A stretch of DNA of 64,000 nucleotides from NCBI RefSeq assembly GCF_903819165.1, contig NZ_CAIJCS010000019.1:1-64000 (forward strand), written 5' to 3'. Below are positions 28,481 to 36,907 of the stretch, in pieces (positions within the stretch are counted from its first letter, which is position 1; each line of letters starts with the position of its first letter). The DNA comes from Aedoeadaptatus nemausensis. GTDB taxonomy: Bacteria > Bacillota > Clostridia > Tissierellales > Peptoniphilaceae. The position numbers and the translations under genes are program-made. Below the pieces are notes generated by a model. That model made no database searches, was not told where the DNA came from, and saw only the letters and a list, made by a program, of their open reading frames with translations.

Positions 28481-29425
28481 TTATTCTCCCCAATGGGGAT
28501 TTTGTAAAAAGGCGCGGCCGATGCCGATAAGATCCGCCTTGTTTTCTTCCAACAGTTTATCCGCTTCTTCTTTCGTCTTTACGCCCCCCGTGAGCATAAC
28601 GGGCACGCTCGCTTTTTCTTTTACTGCCGCGGAAAGATCGCCGAACCATCCCGGCTCTTCCACGCCCTTACGTACATAGCCCGTCATACCGCCGGTCATA
28701 TCCAGTAGGCAGGCGCCCGCTTCTTCAAAACGCAAGGCCGCGTCTACCCCTTCCTCGATCGTGGTGCCGCCCACAATGGTTTCGATACCGCCGATACGTA
28801 CGGCCACCGGATAGTCGCCTACCGCTTTTTTAATCGCGCCGAAAACTTCAAGGGGATACTTTACCCGGTCCTTTCCGTATTCGTCTTCTCTGAAGTTCGT
28901 TAGAGGGGATAAGAATTGATTGAGCAAATAACCGTGAGCCACGTGGAGCTCTACGCCGTCGTATCCCGCTTCCTTGGCGCGGACGGCCGCCGCCGCAAAA
29001 GCTTCCTCGATGCGGGTAAAGTCCTCCGCCGTCATTAAACTCGATGTTTTATCCCAGGGCCTTTTCGCTACGGCAATAGGATCCGCTCCCGTATACTCTC
29101 GCCGAGTCTTAACGCCGGCGTGATTGAGCTGAAGAAAGTATTGAGCGTCGGGATTGATGGATTTCATCGCCTTCACTAGTTTTTTATGACCTTCCACATG
29201 GGAATCTTTTGCCAGGGAAAGTTGCTTGGGGCTCGCTTTTCCTCTTTCCTCCACAAAAGCATGTTCCAAAATAAAAAGGCCGAAGTTCGGATTTTTCACC
29301 ATCTTTTCGTAATAGGCGATCATGCCGTCGGTAATCTCTCCCGTCGCAGTGCCCTCCGTCGCCATGGGCGGCATCACATAAGGCGACGATAATAGGCGTC
29401 CGTTCATTTTAATATCCCTCTGCAT
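28481..29425 (-). CDS. Old-yellow-enzyme-family NADH:flavin oxidoreductase
   Basis: A 314-residue FMN-binding TIM barrel. The core shows YFLQLNHAGVKTRREYTG, the catalytic-site HVAHGYLLNQFLSPLTNFR (about residues 165-183), VAVRIGG and the C-terminal phosphate-binding MLTGGVKT and GIGRAFLQNP. It resembles the short YqjM/NamA-type enoate reductases rather than the longer iron-sulfur 2,4-dienoyl-CoA reductases. The substrate is unknown. GAGGAG precedes the ATG. Only 13 bp separate it from the SLH gene, so the two are probably cotranscribed. Confidence 0.88.
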   Translation of the reverse strand: MQRDIKMNGRLLSSPYVMPPMATEGTATGEITDGMIAYYEKMVKNPNFGLFILEHAFVEERGKASPKQLSLAKDSHVEGHKKLVKAMKSINPDAQYFLQLNHAGVKTRREYTGADPIAVAKRPWDKTSSLMTAEDFTRIEEAFAAAAVRAKEAGYDGVELHVAHGYLLNQFLSPLTNFREDEYGKDRVKYPLEVFGAIKKAVGDYPVAVRIGGIETIVGGTTIEEGVDAALRFEEAGACLLDMTGGMTGYVRKGVEEPGWFGDLSAAVKEKASVPVMLTGGVKTKEEADKLLEENKADLIGIGRAFLQNPHWGE

Positions 29426-29456
29426 TTTATTCTCCTCTCAATAAATCCTCGTAATA

Positions 29457-29480
29457 AAAAACACCCCGCAGGGTGTCTTT
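29457..29480 (-). terminator. Rubredoxin gene terminator
   Basis: The hairpin ACACCC/GGGTGT with loop CGC, followed on the minus strand by TTTTTTATT, lies directly after the rubredoxin stop. Confidence 0.75.
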
Positions 29481-29659
29481 TATTTTTCCTCTACCTTTTC
29501 GAACATCCAGATGGACGCGCCACATTTGGGGCAGGTCCAATCTTCGGGAAGTTCTTTAAAGGGTACGCCCGCTTTTATTCCGTAATCGGGCACACCTTCC
29601 GACGGGTCGTAAATAAACCCGCAAGGTTTACAGCGATAAATACTCATATCTTTTGCCAT
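29480..29659 (-). CDS. Rubredoxin
   Basis: A 59-residue protein read directly from the minus strand: after MAKDMSIY it has CKPCGFIYDPSEGVPDYGIK, and it ends with DWTCPKCGASIWMFEKV. The two CxxCG knuckles (about residues 10-14 and 43-47) bind one iron, making a small electron carrier used in anaerobes for peroxide and superoxide detoxification. AGGAGGC lies upstream of ATG 29659; an internal Met at residue 5 is an alternative start. It follows the CodA-like gene by 53 bp and ends in a terminator. A second rubredoxin is at 60055. Confidence 0.93.
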   Translation of the reverse strand: MAKDMSIYRCKPCGFIYDPSEGVPDYGIKAGVPFKELPEDWTCPKCGASIWMFEKVEEK

Positions 29660-29712
29660 ACTATGCCTCCTTATAGGACTATCATACCCTTTGATCAGCT
29701 TTTAACGCAAGG

Positions 29713-30960
29713 CTAAAGTTTTAAAGAAATATCGAATCGACGCTCGGCTTTTTTAAAGAGATACTCTCCTTTCCGAACCGACGCCAAGACTTCCGCGCGA
29801 TTCCGTATCACATCGTAGGGCGAATCGCCGTCTAAAATGATAAAGTTCGCGTCTTTTCCCAAGTTCAATCCGTAAGAATCTTCTATGGACAAACACCGTG
29901 CCCCTTGATAACTGATTAGATCCAGAGCGGTTTCGATCTCATGGGGCGCCATGATCTGAGCGAGATGGAGTCCGTTGTCCAGAATATTCATCATATTCCC
30001 ATTGCCCATGGGATACCAGGGATCGTTAATGGAATCTTGGGCAAAGGCCACGGGAATGTCCCGTTCCAAGAATTCTTTCACCCGTGTAAGACCTCTGCGC
30101 TTGGGATAGGTATCTTGCCGCCCTTGAAGATAGGCGTTTTCCGTCGGGCAGGCGATGAAAGAAATACCGCTTCTCTTAAAGAGATCAAACATGCGAAAAG
30201 CATAGGAATCGTCGGCACTGCCGAAAGAGCAGGTATGGCTCGCCGTGGTACGGGTGCCGTAATCTTCCATTAGAACCAGGGCATTTAAAAGCTCGACAAA
30301 ACGAGATTGAACATCGTCGGTTTCGTCGCAGTGCACATCGATTAATTTATCGTATTTTATGGCGAGATCCACGATGTCGTGAACGCTTCGCTCGCCGAAT
30401 TCTCGTGCCGGCTCGTAATGAGGAATGCCGCCGACGCAATCGGCGCCCATTTTCAGTGCCTCCTCCACCAGTTCCTTCCCACCTCTGTAAGTGTACATCC
30501 CCTCCTGAGGGAAGGCGACGATCTGAATATCCACGATATCTTTCATTTCGTCCTTCAGTTCCAACATAGCCTTAAGACCGGTGAAGGTCGGATCCGTCAC
30601 ATCCACATGGGTGCGAATGGTCTGTACCCCTTGGGAAACCTCGTCGTAAATCCCCCGCTTCGCCCGCTCTTTTACACCTTCCACCGTTAAGGAGCGCTTA
30701 AACTCCGGCCAGAGCTCGATGGCTTCAAAAAGGGTGCCGCTTTTCGCACCCTGTGCGCCCATTGCCTCGAGAGTATACACATAATCTAAATGGAGGTGAG
30801 GATCTACATAGGGCGCCGTAACGAGCTTACCCTTTAAATCGACGATTTCATCGCCGCCCTCTAAATTTTGTCCTATGGCTTTAATCTTTCCGTCTTCCAC
30901 TAAAATTTCCGTAGCGTCCTCGTGTTTATAGATTCGCCCGTTAATAAATTTCGTCGACAT
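29713..30960 (-). CDS. codA: Cytosine deaminase-like amidohydrolase
   Basis: A 415-residue metal-dependent amidohydrolase. DPHLHLDYVY (about residues 53-62) is the HxH metal site, HCDETDDVQSRF (about 211-222) supplies the next ligand and the catalytic acid, SHTCSFGS follows, and DSINDPWYPMGNGNM (about 312-326) contains the final aspartate. This order matches CodA, which converts cytosine to uracil, though related deaminases for other pyrimidines or for creatinine share it. It starts one base after the rhodanese stop, so the two are cotranscribed. Confidence 0.82.
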   Translation of the reverse strand: MSTKFINGRIYKHEDATEILVEDGKIKAIGQNLEGGDEIVDLKGKLVTAPYVDPHLHLDYVYTLEAMGAQGAKSGTLFEAIELWPEFKRSLTVEGVKERAKRGIYDEVSQGVQTIRTHVDVTDPTFTGLKAMLELKDEMKDIVDIQIVAFPQEGMYTYRGGKELVEEALKMGADCVGGIPHYEPAREFGERSVHDIVDLAIKYDKLIDVHCDETDDVQSRFVELLNALVLMEDYGTRTTASHTCSFGSADDSYAFRMFDLFKRSGISFIACPTENAYLQGRQDTYPKRRGLTRVKEFLERDIPVAFAQDSINDPWYPMGNGNMMNILDNGLHLAQIMAPHEIETALDLISYQGARCLSIEDSYGLNLGKDANFIILDGDSPYDVIRNRAEVLASVRKGEYLFKKAERRFDISLKL

Positions 30961-30961
30961 A

Positions 30962-31291
30962 TTACCCCCTTACCGTCGGTCCCGTATAGTTTTTCATTCC
31001 GCCCGTCATGTTTACACATTGAAAGCCTCGGTCACTTAAAAAGGCGCAGGCCCTTCGGCTTCGATTACCGGAACGACAGATGACGTAAATCTCTTTATCT
31101 TTCGGCAGCTGATCAATTTGACCTAGAAGTTGACTCAGGGGAATCAAATGAGCCCCTTCGATAATTCCTTCCGCCGTTTCGTCGAGCTCCCGTACATCCA
31201 GTAAAAAAGGATTTTCCAGCGTATCCACTTCATTTATATCCATAGAGGAAAAAGATGGCCTCTCTCCCCTTAAAAACTCGAACATATCCAT
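30962..31291 (-). CDS. Rhodanese-domain protein
   Basis: A 109-residue single rhodanese domain. LLDVRELDETAEGIIEGAHL and LPKDKEIYVICRSGNRS place the catalytic cysteine in the CRSGNRS loop (about residue 74). Such proteins carry persulfide sulfur; the acceptor here is unknown. It is the first gene of a probable rhodanese-codA-rubredoxin transcript, with AGGAGG upstream and a TATAAT/TTGTTT promoter at 31308-31336. Confidence 0.9.
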   Translation of the reverse strand: MDMFEFLRGERPSFSSMDINEVDTLENPFLLDVRELDETAEGIIEGAHLIPLSQLLGQIDQLPKDKEIYVICRSGNRSRRACAFLSDRGFQCVNMTGGMKNYTGPTVRG

Positions 31292-31307
31292 AGACCTCCT
31301 TTCTTAG

Positions 31308-31336
31308 ATTATAGCTTTCGTACAAAAAAGAAACAA
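31308..31336 (-). promoter_or_regulatory. Promoter of the rhodanese-codA unit
   Basis: On the minus strand TTGTTT (31331-31336), a 17-bp spacer and TATAAT (31308-31313). It is divergent from the nadA promoter, and its -35 is 12 bp from the palindrome at 31348. Confidence 0.6.
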
Positions 31337-31347
31337 TTTAAAAACTT

Positions 31348-31382
31348 ACTGTCATGACAGTTGTATTGTCTTGTGGTATGAT
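31348..31382 (+). promoter_or_regulatory. nadA promoter with overlapping palindrome (candidate NiaR operator)
   Basis: ACTGTCATGACAGT (31348-31361) is a perfect 14-bp palindrome. It contains the probable -35 ATGACA (31354-31359), which is followed by a 17-bp spacer and TATGAT (31377-31382). A repressor bound here would block nadA. Because niaR lies in the same operon, autoregulation by NiaR with niacin is the natural inference. Confidence 0.65.
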
Positions 31383-31429
31383 ATCTCTTGTTCAGCACGC
31401 GACACTCTATGTTTTAAAGGAGTTTTTAT

Positions 31430-32326
31430 ATGGAAATCAATACCATCGATCGTTTAAAGAAAGAAAAGGACGCCGTCATTCTCGCCCACTATTATGTCGA
31501 CGGCGATGTACAGGCCGTAGCCGATGTGGTCGGCGATTCCTTTACTCTGGCCAAGCTCGCCACGGAACTGGATGCGAATCATATTATTATGGCGGGCGTG
31601 GAATTTATGGGCGAAACCGTAAAGATATTAAATCCCGACAAACACGTATACTTACCGGATCTCGACGCCGACTGTCCCATGGCCCACATGGTGAGCGTGG
31701 AAAAAATCGAAGAGATGCGAGAAAAATATCCGGACCTCGCCGTGGTCTGCTATGTCAATTCCACCGCCGATATTAAGGCTCACTCCGATTACTGCTGTAC
31801 TTCTTCCAATGCAGTAAAGGTCGTCTCCGCCATTGAAAGCGACACCATCTTTTTTATCCCCGACGGAAATTTAGGCCGCAATATTCAAGATCAGTTCCCC
31901 GATAAAACCTTTATTAATAACGACGGATGCTGCCCGGTGCACGATCAGATGACGGCTGAAAAAATCATTAATCTGAAAAAAGCCTATCCCGATGCCGCCG
32001 TCTTCGCCCATCCCGAATGCAAGCCCGAAGTCCTGGAACACGTGGATTATAAGGGAAGCACCAAGGGTATTTTAAAAGCAGTGGGCGACTTGAATCGGGA
32101 CGTGAATATTATTATTACCGAGCAAGGACTCTTATACGAACTTGAAAAAAATTATCCGGATAAAAAATTCATCTTCCCCGATATGATCTGTGAGGGAATG
32201 AAAAAGATCACTACAGACAAAATCGTCGCCATTTTAGAAGAAGGCGTCAATGAAATCCACGTGGATCCGACACTCGCCGAGCGGGCGAAGCTTCCATTGG
32301 ATCGCATGCTCGCCATTTGCAAATAA
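31430..32326 (+). CDS. nadA: Quinolinate synthase NadA
   Basis: A 298-residue [4Fe-4S] enzyme that condenses iminoaspartate with dihydroxyacetone phosphate to quinolinate. AHYYVDGDVQAVADVVGDSF is near residue 19. The three cluster cysteines are visible in DADCPMAHM, HPECKPEV and MICEGMKKIT. Length is typical of the compact bacterial form. AAAGGAG precedes the ATG. It is the first gene of nadA-nadC-niaR-nadX. Confidence 0.96.
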   Translation: MEINTIDRLKKEKDAVILAHYYVDGDVQAVADVVGDSFTLAKLATELDANHIIMAGVEFMGETVKILNPDKHVYLPDLDADCPMAHMVSVEKIEEMREKYPDLAVVCYVNSTADIKAHSDYCCTSSNAVKVVSAIESDTIFFIPDGNLGRNIQDQFPDKTFINNDGCCPVHDQMTAEKIINLKKAYPDAAVFAHPECKPEVLEHVDYKGSTKGILKAVGDLNRDVNIIITEQGLLYELEKNYPDKKFIFPDMICEGMKKITTDKIVAILEEGVNEIHVDPTLAERAKLPLDRMLAICK

Positions 32327-32348
32327 TTCGCTATAGAAAGGGGTTTTT

Positions 32349-33206
32349 ATGACCTTCGGCTTACCGCATTTTTTAATCGATCCCATTATTTTCGATGCAC
32401 TAAAAGAAGACATTAACGAAGAAGATTTTTCCACTAATAGCGTGGTCGACGAAAAAGCCACGGGGAGCGTCCATCTCCTCGCAAAGGAAGAGGGCATTCT
32501 CGCCGGCCTTCCCGTCTTCGAGCGCGTCTTTCATCTATTGGATAACAGGACCAAAGTAGAATTCTTCAAGTGCGACGGCGACCGTGTAAAAAAAGGTGAA
32601 AAAATCGCCACCGTCTCCGGCCCCTTGCGCGCTCTCTTAACCGGCGAGCGGGTCGCGTTAAATTTCCTGCAACGCATGTGCGGCATCGCCACTTACACGA
32701 ATAAAATGGCACGGGCCTTAGAAGGCACGAATACAAAAATTGCCGACACGCGAAAGACCACGCCGAATTTCAGATTATTCGCAAAATACGCCGTCCGCAT
32801 AGGCGGAGGCACCAATCACCGCTATAATCTTTCCGACGGCGTCATGCTGAAAGACAATCACATCGCAGCGGCGGGTTCCATTGAAAAGGCCGTAAAATCG
32901 GCGAGAAGCTACACCTCTTTTATGAAGAAAATCGAGGTGGAAGTGGAAAATATGGACATGGTAAAAGAAGCCGTGGCCGCCGGCGCAGACATTATTATGC
33001 TCGATAATATGAGTCGCGAAGATATGAAGTCGGCCATCGATTATATTGCAGATCGCGCCGTCGTGGAGCTTTCCGGCAATGTCAGCTTCGATAACATTAA
33101 AGACTACGGGGATTTGGGCGCCGACATTATTTCCAGCGGCTCTCTCACCCACTCCGCACCGGTTTTGGATCTTTCCATGAAAGGACTGCGCCATGACCCA
33201 AACTAA
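32349..33206 (+). CDS. nadC: Nicotinate-nucleotide pyrophosphorylase (carboxylating)
   Basis: A 285-residue quinolinate phosphoribosyltransferase that makes nicotinate mononucleotide from quinolinate and PRPP. Key segments are RVALNFLQRMCGIAT, ADTRKTTPNFR (about residues 137-147), GGGTNHRYNLSDGVMLKDNH and the C-terminal ELSGNVSFDNI. It is 22 bp downstream of nadA. Its 3' end overlaps niaR by 14 bases. Confidence 0.97.
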   Translation: MTFGLPHFLIDPIIFDALKEDINEEDFSTNSVVDEKATGSVHLLAKEEGILAGLPVFERVFHLLDNRTKVEFFKCDGDRVKKGEKIATVSGPLRALLTGERVALNFLQRMCGIATYTNKMARALEGTNTKIADTRKTTPNFRLFAKYAVRIGGGTNHRYNLSDGVMLKDNHIAAAGSIEKAVKSARSYTSFMKKIEVEVENMDMVKEAVAAGADIIMLDNMSREDMKSAIDYIADRAVVELSGNVSFDNIKDYGDLGADIISSGSLTHSAPVLDLSMKGLRHDPN

Positions 33207-33708
33207 ACAGGAAAGGCTTGCGGCCTTACAGGATTATTTATCCCGCGCCGAGAGTCCGGTTTCAGGGGATGATTTGGCGAAGTATTTCGGCGTCTCCAGA
33301 CAAGTCATCGTCGGCGACATCAGTTTACTTCGCGCAAAAAAAATCCCCATCACTTCCACTAATCGAGGTTACATTATGGATGGCGCCGGTGCTACTCGTC
33401 GGGTGTTTAAATGCAAACATCGCGACGATCAAATCGTCGATGAGTTGAATCTGATCGTGGATCTTGGCGCTACCGTAGAAGATGTCTATGTGGAGCACCG
33501 CATTTACGGCAAGGTAGAGGCGGAAATGAACATTAAATCCAGAAAAAACGTTCGACATTTTATGAATACCATTTACGACAGCGTGAGCACGCCTCTTAAA
33601 AATATTACCGATGGCTACCACTTCCATACGGTCTCCGCAGAAGACGAGGAGACTCTTCATGAGGTGGAAAGCGCATTGGACGCCCACGGTTTTCTCGTAA
33701 AAGAATAA
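33193..33708 (+). CDS. niaR: NiaR-type transcriptional repressor of NAD synthesis
   Basis: A 171-residue regulator. The N-terminal helix-turn-helix (VSGDDLAKYFGVSRQVIVGD, about residues 18-37) is followed by a 3H domain with its three histidines in FKCKH, VEHRIYG and GYHFHTV, which bind metal and niacin. In Firmicutes this family represses nad genes when niacin is plentiful. It overlaps nadC and sits inside the operon it probably controls. Confidence 0.93.
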   Translation: MTQTKQERLAALQDYLSRAESPVSGDDLAKYFGVSRQVIVGDISLLRAKKIPITSTNRGYIMDGAGATRRVFKCKHRDDQIVDELNLIVDLGATVEDVYVEHRIYGKVEAEMNIKSRKNVRHFMNTIYDSVSTPLKNITDGYHFHTVSAEDEETLHEVESALDAHGFLVKE

Positions 33709-33719
33709 AGGGAGGACCT

Positions 33720-34523
33720 ATGAAAAAAATAGCCGTTATCGGCTACGGCGCACTGGGAAAAATTTTAACCCGCGCCCTCGTCGAAAAACTCGACACATCT
33801 TATGAACTTAAAGGCATTTACGACAGTGCCCTATCGGAAGAATCTATCGATATCGCGGGAAAATCCGTTCCCCTCTACCCGTCATTTGACGCACTTCTTA
33901 AAGACGATACAGAAATCGTTGTGGAAATCGCAGGGGTCGGCGCCGTAAAAGAATATATTCCGCCACTCCTCGAAGCGGGAAAAGACGTGGTAATTACATC
34001 GGTAGGCGCATTGGCGGACGAAGAGCTCTATGAACACATCCGAAAGACAGCGGAAACTGCAGGACGTAAAGTCCACATTACATCCGGCGCCATCGGCGGC
34101 TTCGACATTATGCGCACCCTCTATTTAATGGGAGGCGCTACGAGCGAAATTCAGAGTACAAAAGCGCCCAAGAGCTTAAACGGCGCCCCCTATTTAAAAG
34201 GCGAGCTTCTACCGGAAAATGAAAAATGCACGGCATTCGAAGGCAACGCCCGGGAAGCTATCGCAGGCTTTCCTAAAAACACCAATGTTTCCGTGGCCAC
34301 GGGCATCGTCACCAACGGCGCTGAACACACCGGCGTCCGCCTGGTTTCCGATCCCGAAAGCCGAGGCAACACCCATCGCGTCACGGTGGAAAATGACAGG
34401 GCCAAAGCCGTCGTGGAAATTACATCGAAGCCCGATCCGAACAATCCGAAATCCAGCATCACGGCGGCGTGGAGCGTCGTGGCACTTTTGGAAAACCTCG
34501 CCTCTCCCATTCAATTTTTCTAA
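33720..34523 (+). CDS. nadX: L-aspartate dehydrogenase NadX
   Basis: A 267-residue NAD(P)-dependent enzyme that oxidises aspartate to iminoaspartate, the NadA substrate. The Rossmann start KKIAVIGYGALGKIL, the EAGKDVVITSVGALAD segment (about residues 87-102), HITSGAIGGFD and the C-terminal NPKSSITAAWSVVALLENL match the family. It replaces the oxygen-using NadB flavoprotein, which suits an anaerobe. GGGAGG lies upstream. It is the last gene of the nad operon. Confidence 0.92.
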   Translation: MKKIAVIGYGALGKILTRALVEKLDTSYELKGIYDSALSEESIDIAGKSVPLYPSFDALLKDDTEIVVEIAGVGAVKEYIPPLLEAGKDVVITSVGALADEELYEHIRKTAETAGRKVHITSGAIGGFDIMRTLYLMGGATSEIQSTKAPKSLNGAPYLKGELLPENEKCTAFEGNAREAIAGFPKNTNVSVATGIVTNGAEHTGVRLVSDPESRGNTHRVTVENDRAKAVVEITSKPDPNNPKSSITAAWSVVALLENLASPIQFF

Positions 34524-34528
34524 ATAAA

Positions 34529-34554
34529 AAAAGCGTCTCGAAAGACGCTTTTCT
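34529..34554. terminator. Bidirectional terminator after nadX
   Basis: AAAAAGCGTCT-CGAA-AGACGCTTTT lies after the nadX stop and can also serve the convergent acyl-CoA dehydrogenase gene. Confidence 0.8.
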
Positions 34555-34557
34555 TTT

Positions 34558-34580
34558 CGCACCTTCGGGTGCGTTTTTTA
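34558..34580 (+). terminator. Second terminator after nadX
   Basis: CGCACC-TTCG-GGTGCG followed by TTTTTTATTT on the plus strand. It is a back-up terminator for the nad operon and ends at the acyl-CoA dehydrogenase stop. Confidence 0.75.
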
Positions 34581-35720
34581 TTTAAAAACCGGTCCTTGAA
34601 TGACCATCCGTTGGATTTCGTTGGTGCCTTCGTAGATTTGTGTAATCTTGGCGTCGCGCATCATACGTTCCACGTGGAATTCCTTCATGTAACCTTCACC
34701 GCCCATTAATTGGATAGCTTCGGTTGTTACCTTCATGGCAGCATCGGAGCAGATAAGTTTTGCTTGAGCGCAGGCCTTGGGATCTTGAATACCTTGGTCT
34801 TCGAGCCAAGCGGCTTTATAAAGCATAAGTTCCGCCTGATCGATAATATTTCTGAGGTCTACCGCCTTAAACGCGAGGTATTGGTTCTTATAAAGAGGTT
34901 TGCCGAATTGTTCACGTCTCTTCAAAAACTCGATGGCGTGAGCGTAAGCACCTTTCGCAATGCCTAAAGCTTGTGCTGCTACGCCGACGCGACCGCCGTT
35001 TAAGGTTTCCATGGCGAGCTTAAAGCCGTCCCCTTCTTCGCCGAGGCGAGCGGATACCGGCACGACCATATCGGTGAATTTAAGTTCGGCAACTTCCGCA
35101 CTTCTTAGTCCCATTTTATCTTCTAAACCGACTACTTCATATCCCGGAGTATTCGTGGGAACCATAAAGGAGGTAAGGCCCTTGGTGCCGGGAGCGTCTA
35201 CGTCAGTTTTAGCGACGATCATGGCGTAATCCGCCGTCTTACCATTGGTGATAAAGCGTTTGGTACCGTTGATAATGTAATTGTCGCCGTCGCGAACCGC
35301 TACGGTTTGCACGCCGCTTGCATCACTGCCCGCATTTTTTTCAGTAAGTGCGAAGCAACCGGTAATGGAACCGTCGGCCACGCCGCCTATAAAGAATTTC
35401 TTTTGCTCTTCCGTGCCGTATTTTAAAATGCCGCCTAGAAAGAGGGAAAGAGAAACGGAATAAAGAACGCAAAGGGATGCGTCAACTTTACCGAGTTCTT
35501 CAATGGTCAGAATATAGGACATGTAGTCTTTTCCCAGGCCGCCGTATTTTTTGTCGAATTGGAAACCGACGAATCCTTCTTTTACCATCTCCTGATATTG
35601 TTCCATAGGATAGATGGAGTTTTGATCCCGTTCAATGACGCCGGGAAGGACTCTTTCTTCTACAAATTTACGTGCTCTTTCTTGCACTTCCAAATGCTCT
35701 TTTGATAAATTAAAATCCAT
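34578..35720 (-). CDS. bcd: Acyl-CoA dehydrogenase (short-chain/butyryl type)
   Basis: A 380-residue FAD enzyme that interconverts acyl-CoA and enoyl-CoA. CFALTEKNAGSDASGVQT (about residues 122-139), RFITNGKTADYAMIVAKT, GRVGVAAQALGIAKGAYAHA and the C-terminal QLMGGEGYMKEFHVERMMRD are typical, and the catalytic glutamate sits in YEGTNEIQR. Closest in character to butyryl-CoA dehydrogenase of anaerobes. No etfAB, crotonase or thiolase is adjacent, so the exact chain length is uncertain. Confidence 0.88.
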   Translation of the reverse strand: MDFNLSKEHLEVQERARKFVEERVLPGVIERDQNSIYPMEQYQEMVKEGFVGFQFDKKYGGLGKDYMSYILTIEELGKVDASLCVLYSVSLSLFLGGILKYGTEEQKKFFIGGVADGSITGCFALTEKNAGSDASGVQTVAVRDGDNYIINGTKRFITNGKTADYAMIVAKTDVDAPGTKGLTSFMVPTNTPGYEVVGLEDKMGLRSAEVAELKFTDMVVPVSARLGEEGDGFKLAMETLNGGRVGVAAQALGIAKGAYAHAIEFLKRREQFGKPLYKNQYLAFKAVDLRNIIDQAELMLYKAAWLEDQGIQDPKACAQAKLICSDAAMKVTTEAIQLMGGEGYMKEFHVERMMRDAKITQIYEGTNEIQRMVIQGPVFK

Positions 35721-35928
35721 TGTGACCTCCTTCTAAAAAGATACATGTCGCCTAATTGCTACATGATAATCGTTTTCTTTATTATATCCCCGCTTAAACT
35801 TACAGTCAATTTATATCGTACTTTTTTACTCTGAGTTTTTGCTTCTTTTCAAAATTCATTAATTTCTATACAATTTAATTGTTGAGTTTACATGTTTGAA
35901 ACCATCTACATTGTGGAGGATTTATAAA

Positions 35929-36879
35929 ATGAAGAACACGGCAAAATTTATAAATGGCTACAAACTGAGCCGAGAGGAGGCCTTGGCCCTTTACGACGCT
36001 CCACTAAAAGATCTTATGGAAAGTGCCGATGCTATACGCCGCGCCACTCTTGGCGACACATTCGATCTCTGCACGATTATGCGAGGAAAAAATGGCCATT
36101 GCTCCGAGGACTGCGCCTTTTGCGTGCAGTCTTCCGTGAGCGAGGGCCATGTAGATCTGCAGGAGATGATCGCAGAAGAAGAGGTCCTCGAAAATGCCAA
36201 GTGTGCCGAGTCCGCCGGCATCGGCCGCTTTGCTCTCGTCTTTGCAGGAAGGAAGCTATCGAGGAGCGAAGTCCGAGCCGTGGCTCGCATTTATCGCCGC
36301 TTAAAGAGGGAGACCGATCTCCATCTCTGCCTTTCCGGCGGCTTATTAGATCTCGACGAACTCGCCATTTTAAAAGAAGCGGGCCTCGAGAGACTCCATA
36401 ATAATCTGGAAACCTCTCGCCGCTACTTCCCCTCCATCTGCACGACCCACAGTTATGACGAAAAGATTCAAACGATAAGAAACGCTCAATCTTCGGGAAT
36501 CGAAGTATGCAGCGGCGGTATCTTCAATATCGGCGAGACACGAGAAGATCGGGTGGATCTGGCCCTAAATCTTCGGGAGCTCGGAATCTTATCGGTTCCC
36601 CTCAATATTTTAAGCCCCATGGAAGGCACGCCCCTTGCGAATCAAATGCCCCTTCCCGAAGAAGAGATACTTCGCACAGTGGCCGTCTTTCGCCACATAC
36701 TCCCCACCGCTTACTTGCGACTGGCCGGAGGACGGCAACTTCTCTCGGGAGATGGAGAAGCGACTTTGACTGCCGGCATGAACGCCGCCATTACGGGAAA
36801 TTTTTTAAATACAAGGGGCGCCGCCGAATCCACAGATCTCCAAATGATTCGCCGCCACAACTTTACGATTACGCCATAA
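35929..36879 (+). CDS. bioB: Biotin synthase
   Basis: A 316-residue radical-SAM enzyme that inserts sulfur into dethiobiotin. The CSEDCAFC motif (about residues 52-59) binds the radical-SAM cluster, HNNLETS and VCSGGIFNIGE supply other conserved residues, and the end has LAGGRQLLSGDG. The ATG at 35929 has GGAGG 9 bases upstream; a frame from 35896 lacks a site. No bioA, bioD or bioF is adjacent, so the cell may use imported dethiobiotin together with BioY. A palindrome ACAATT-T-AATTGT lies at 35870-35882. Confidence 0.95.
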   Translation: MKNTAKFINGYKLSREEALALYDAPLKDLMESADAIRRATLGDTFDLCTIMRGKNGHCSEDCAFCVQSSVSEGHVDLQEMIAEEEVLENAKCAESAGIGRFALVFAGRKLSRSEVRAVARIYRRLKRETDLHLCLSGGLLDLDELAILKEAGLERLHNNLETSRRYFPSICTTHSYDEKIQTIRNAQSSGIEVCSGGIFNIGETREDRVDLALNLRELGILSVPLNILSPMEGTPLANQMPLPEEEILRTVAVFRHILPTAYLRLAGGRQLLSGDGEATLTAGMNAAITGNFLNTRGAAESTDLQMIRRHNFTITP

Positions 36880-36907
36880 AAAAAGACGGTCTAGCCGTCT
36901 TTTTTTG
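36878..36907. terminator. Bidirectional terminator between bioB and the UvrA-like gene
   Basis: AAAAGACGG-TCTAG-CCGTCTTTTTTT serves both converging genes. The stop codon of the minus-strand gene lies in the loop. Confidence 0.85.
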
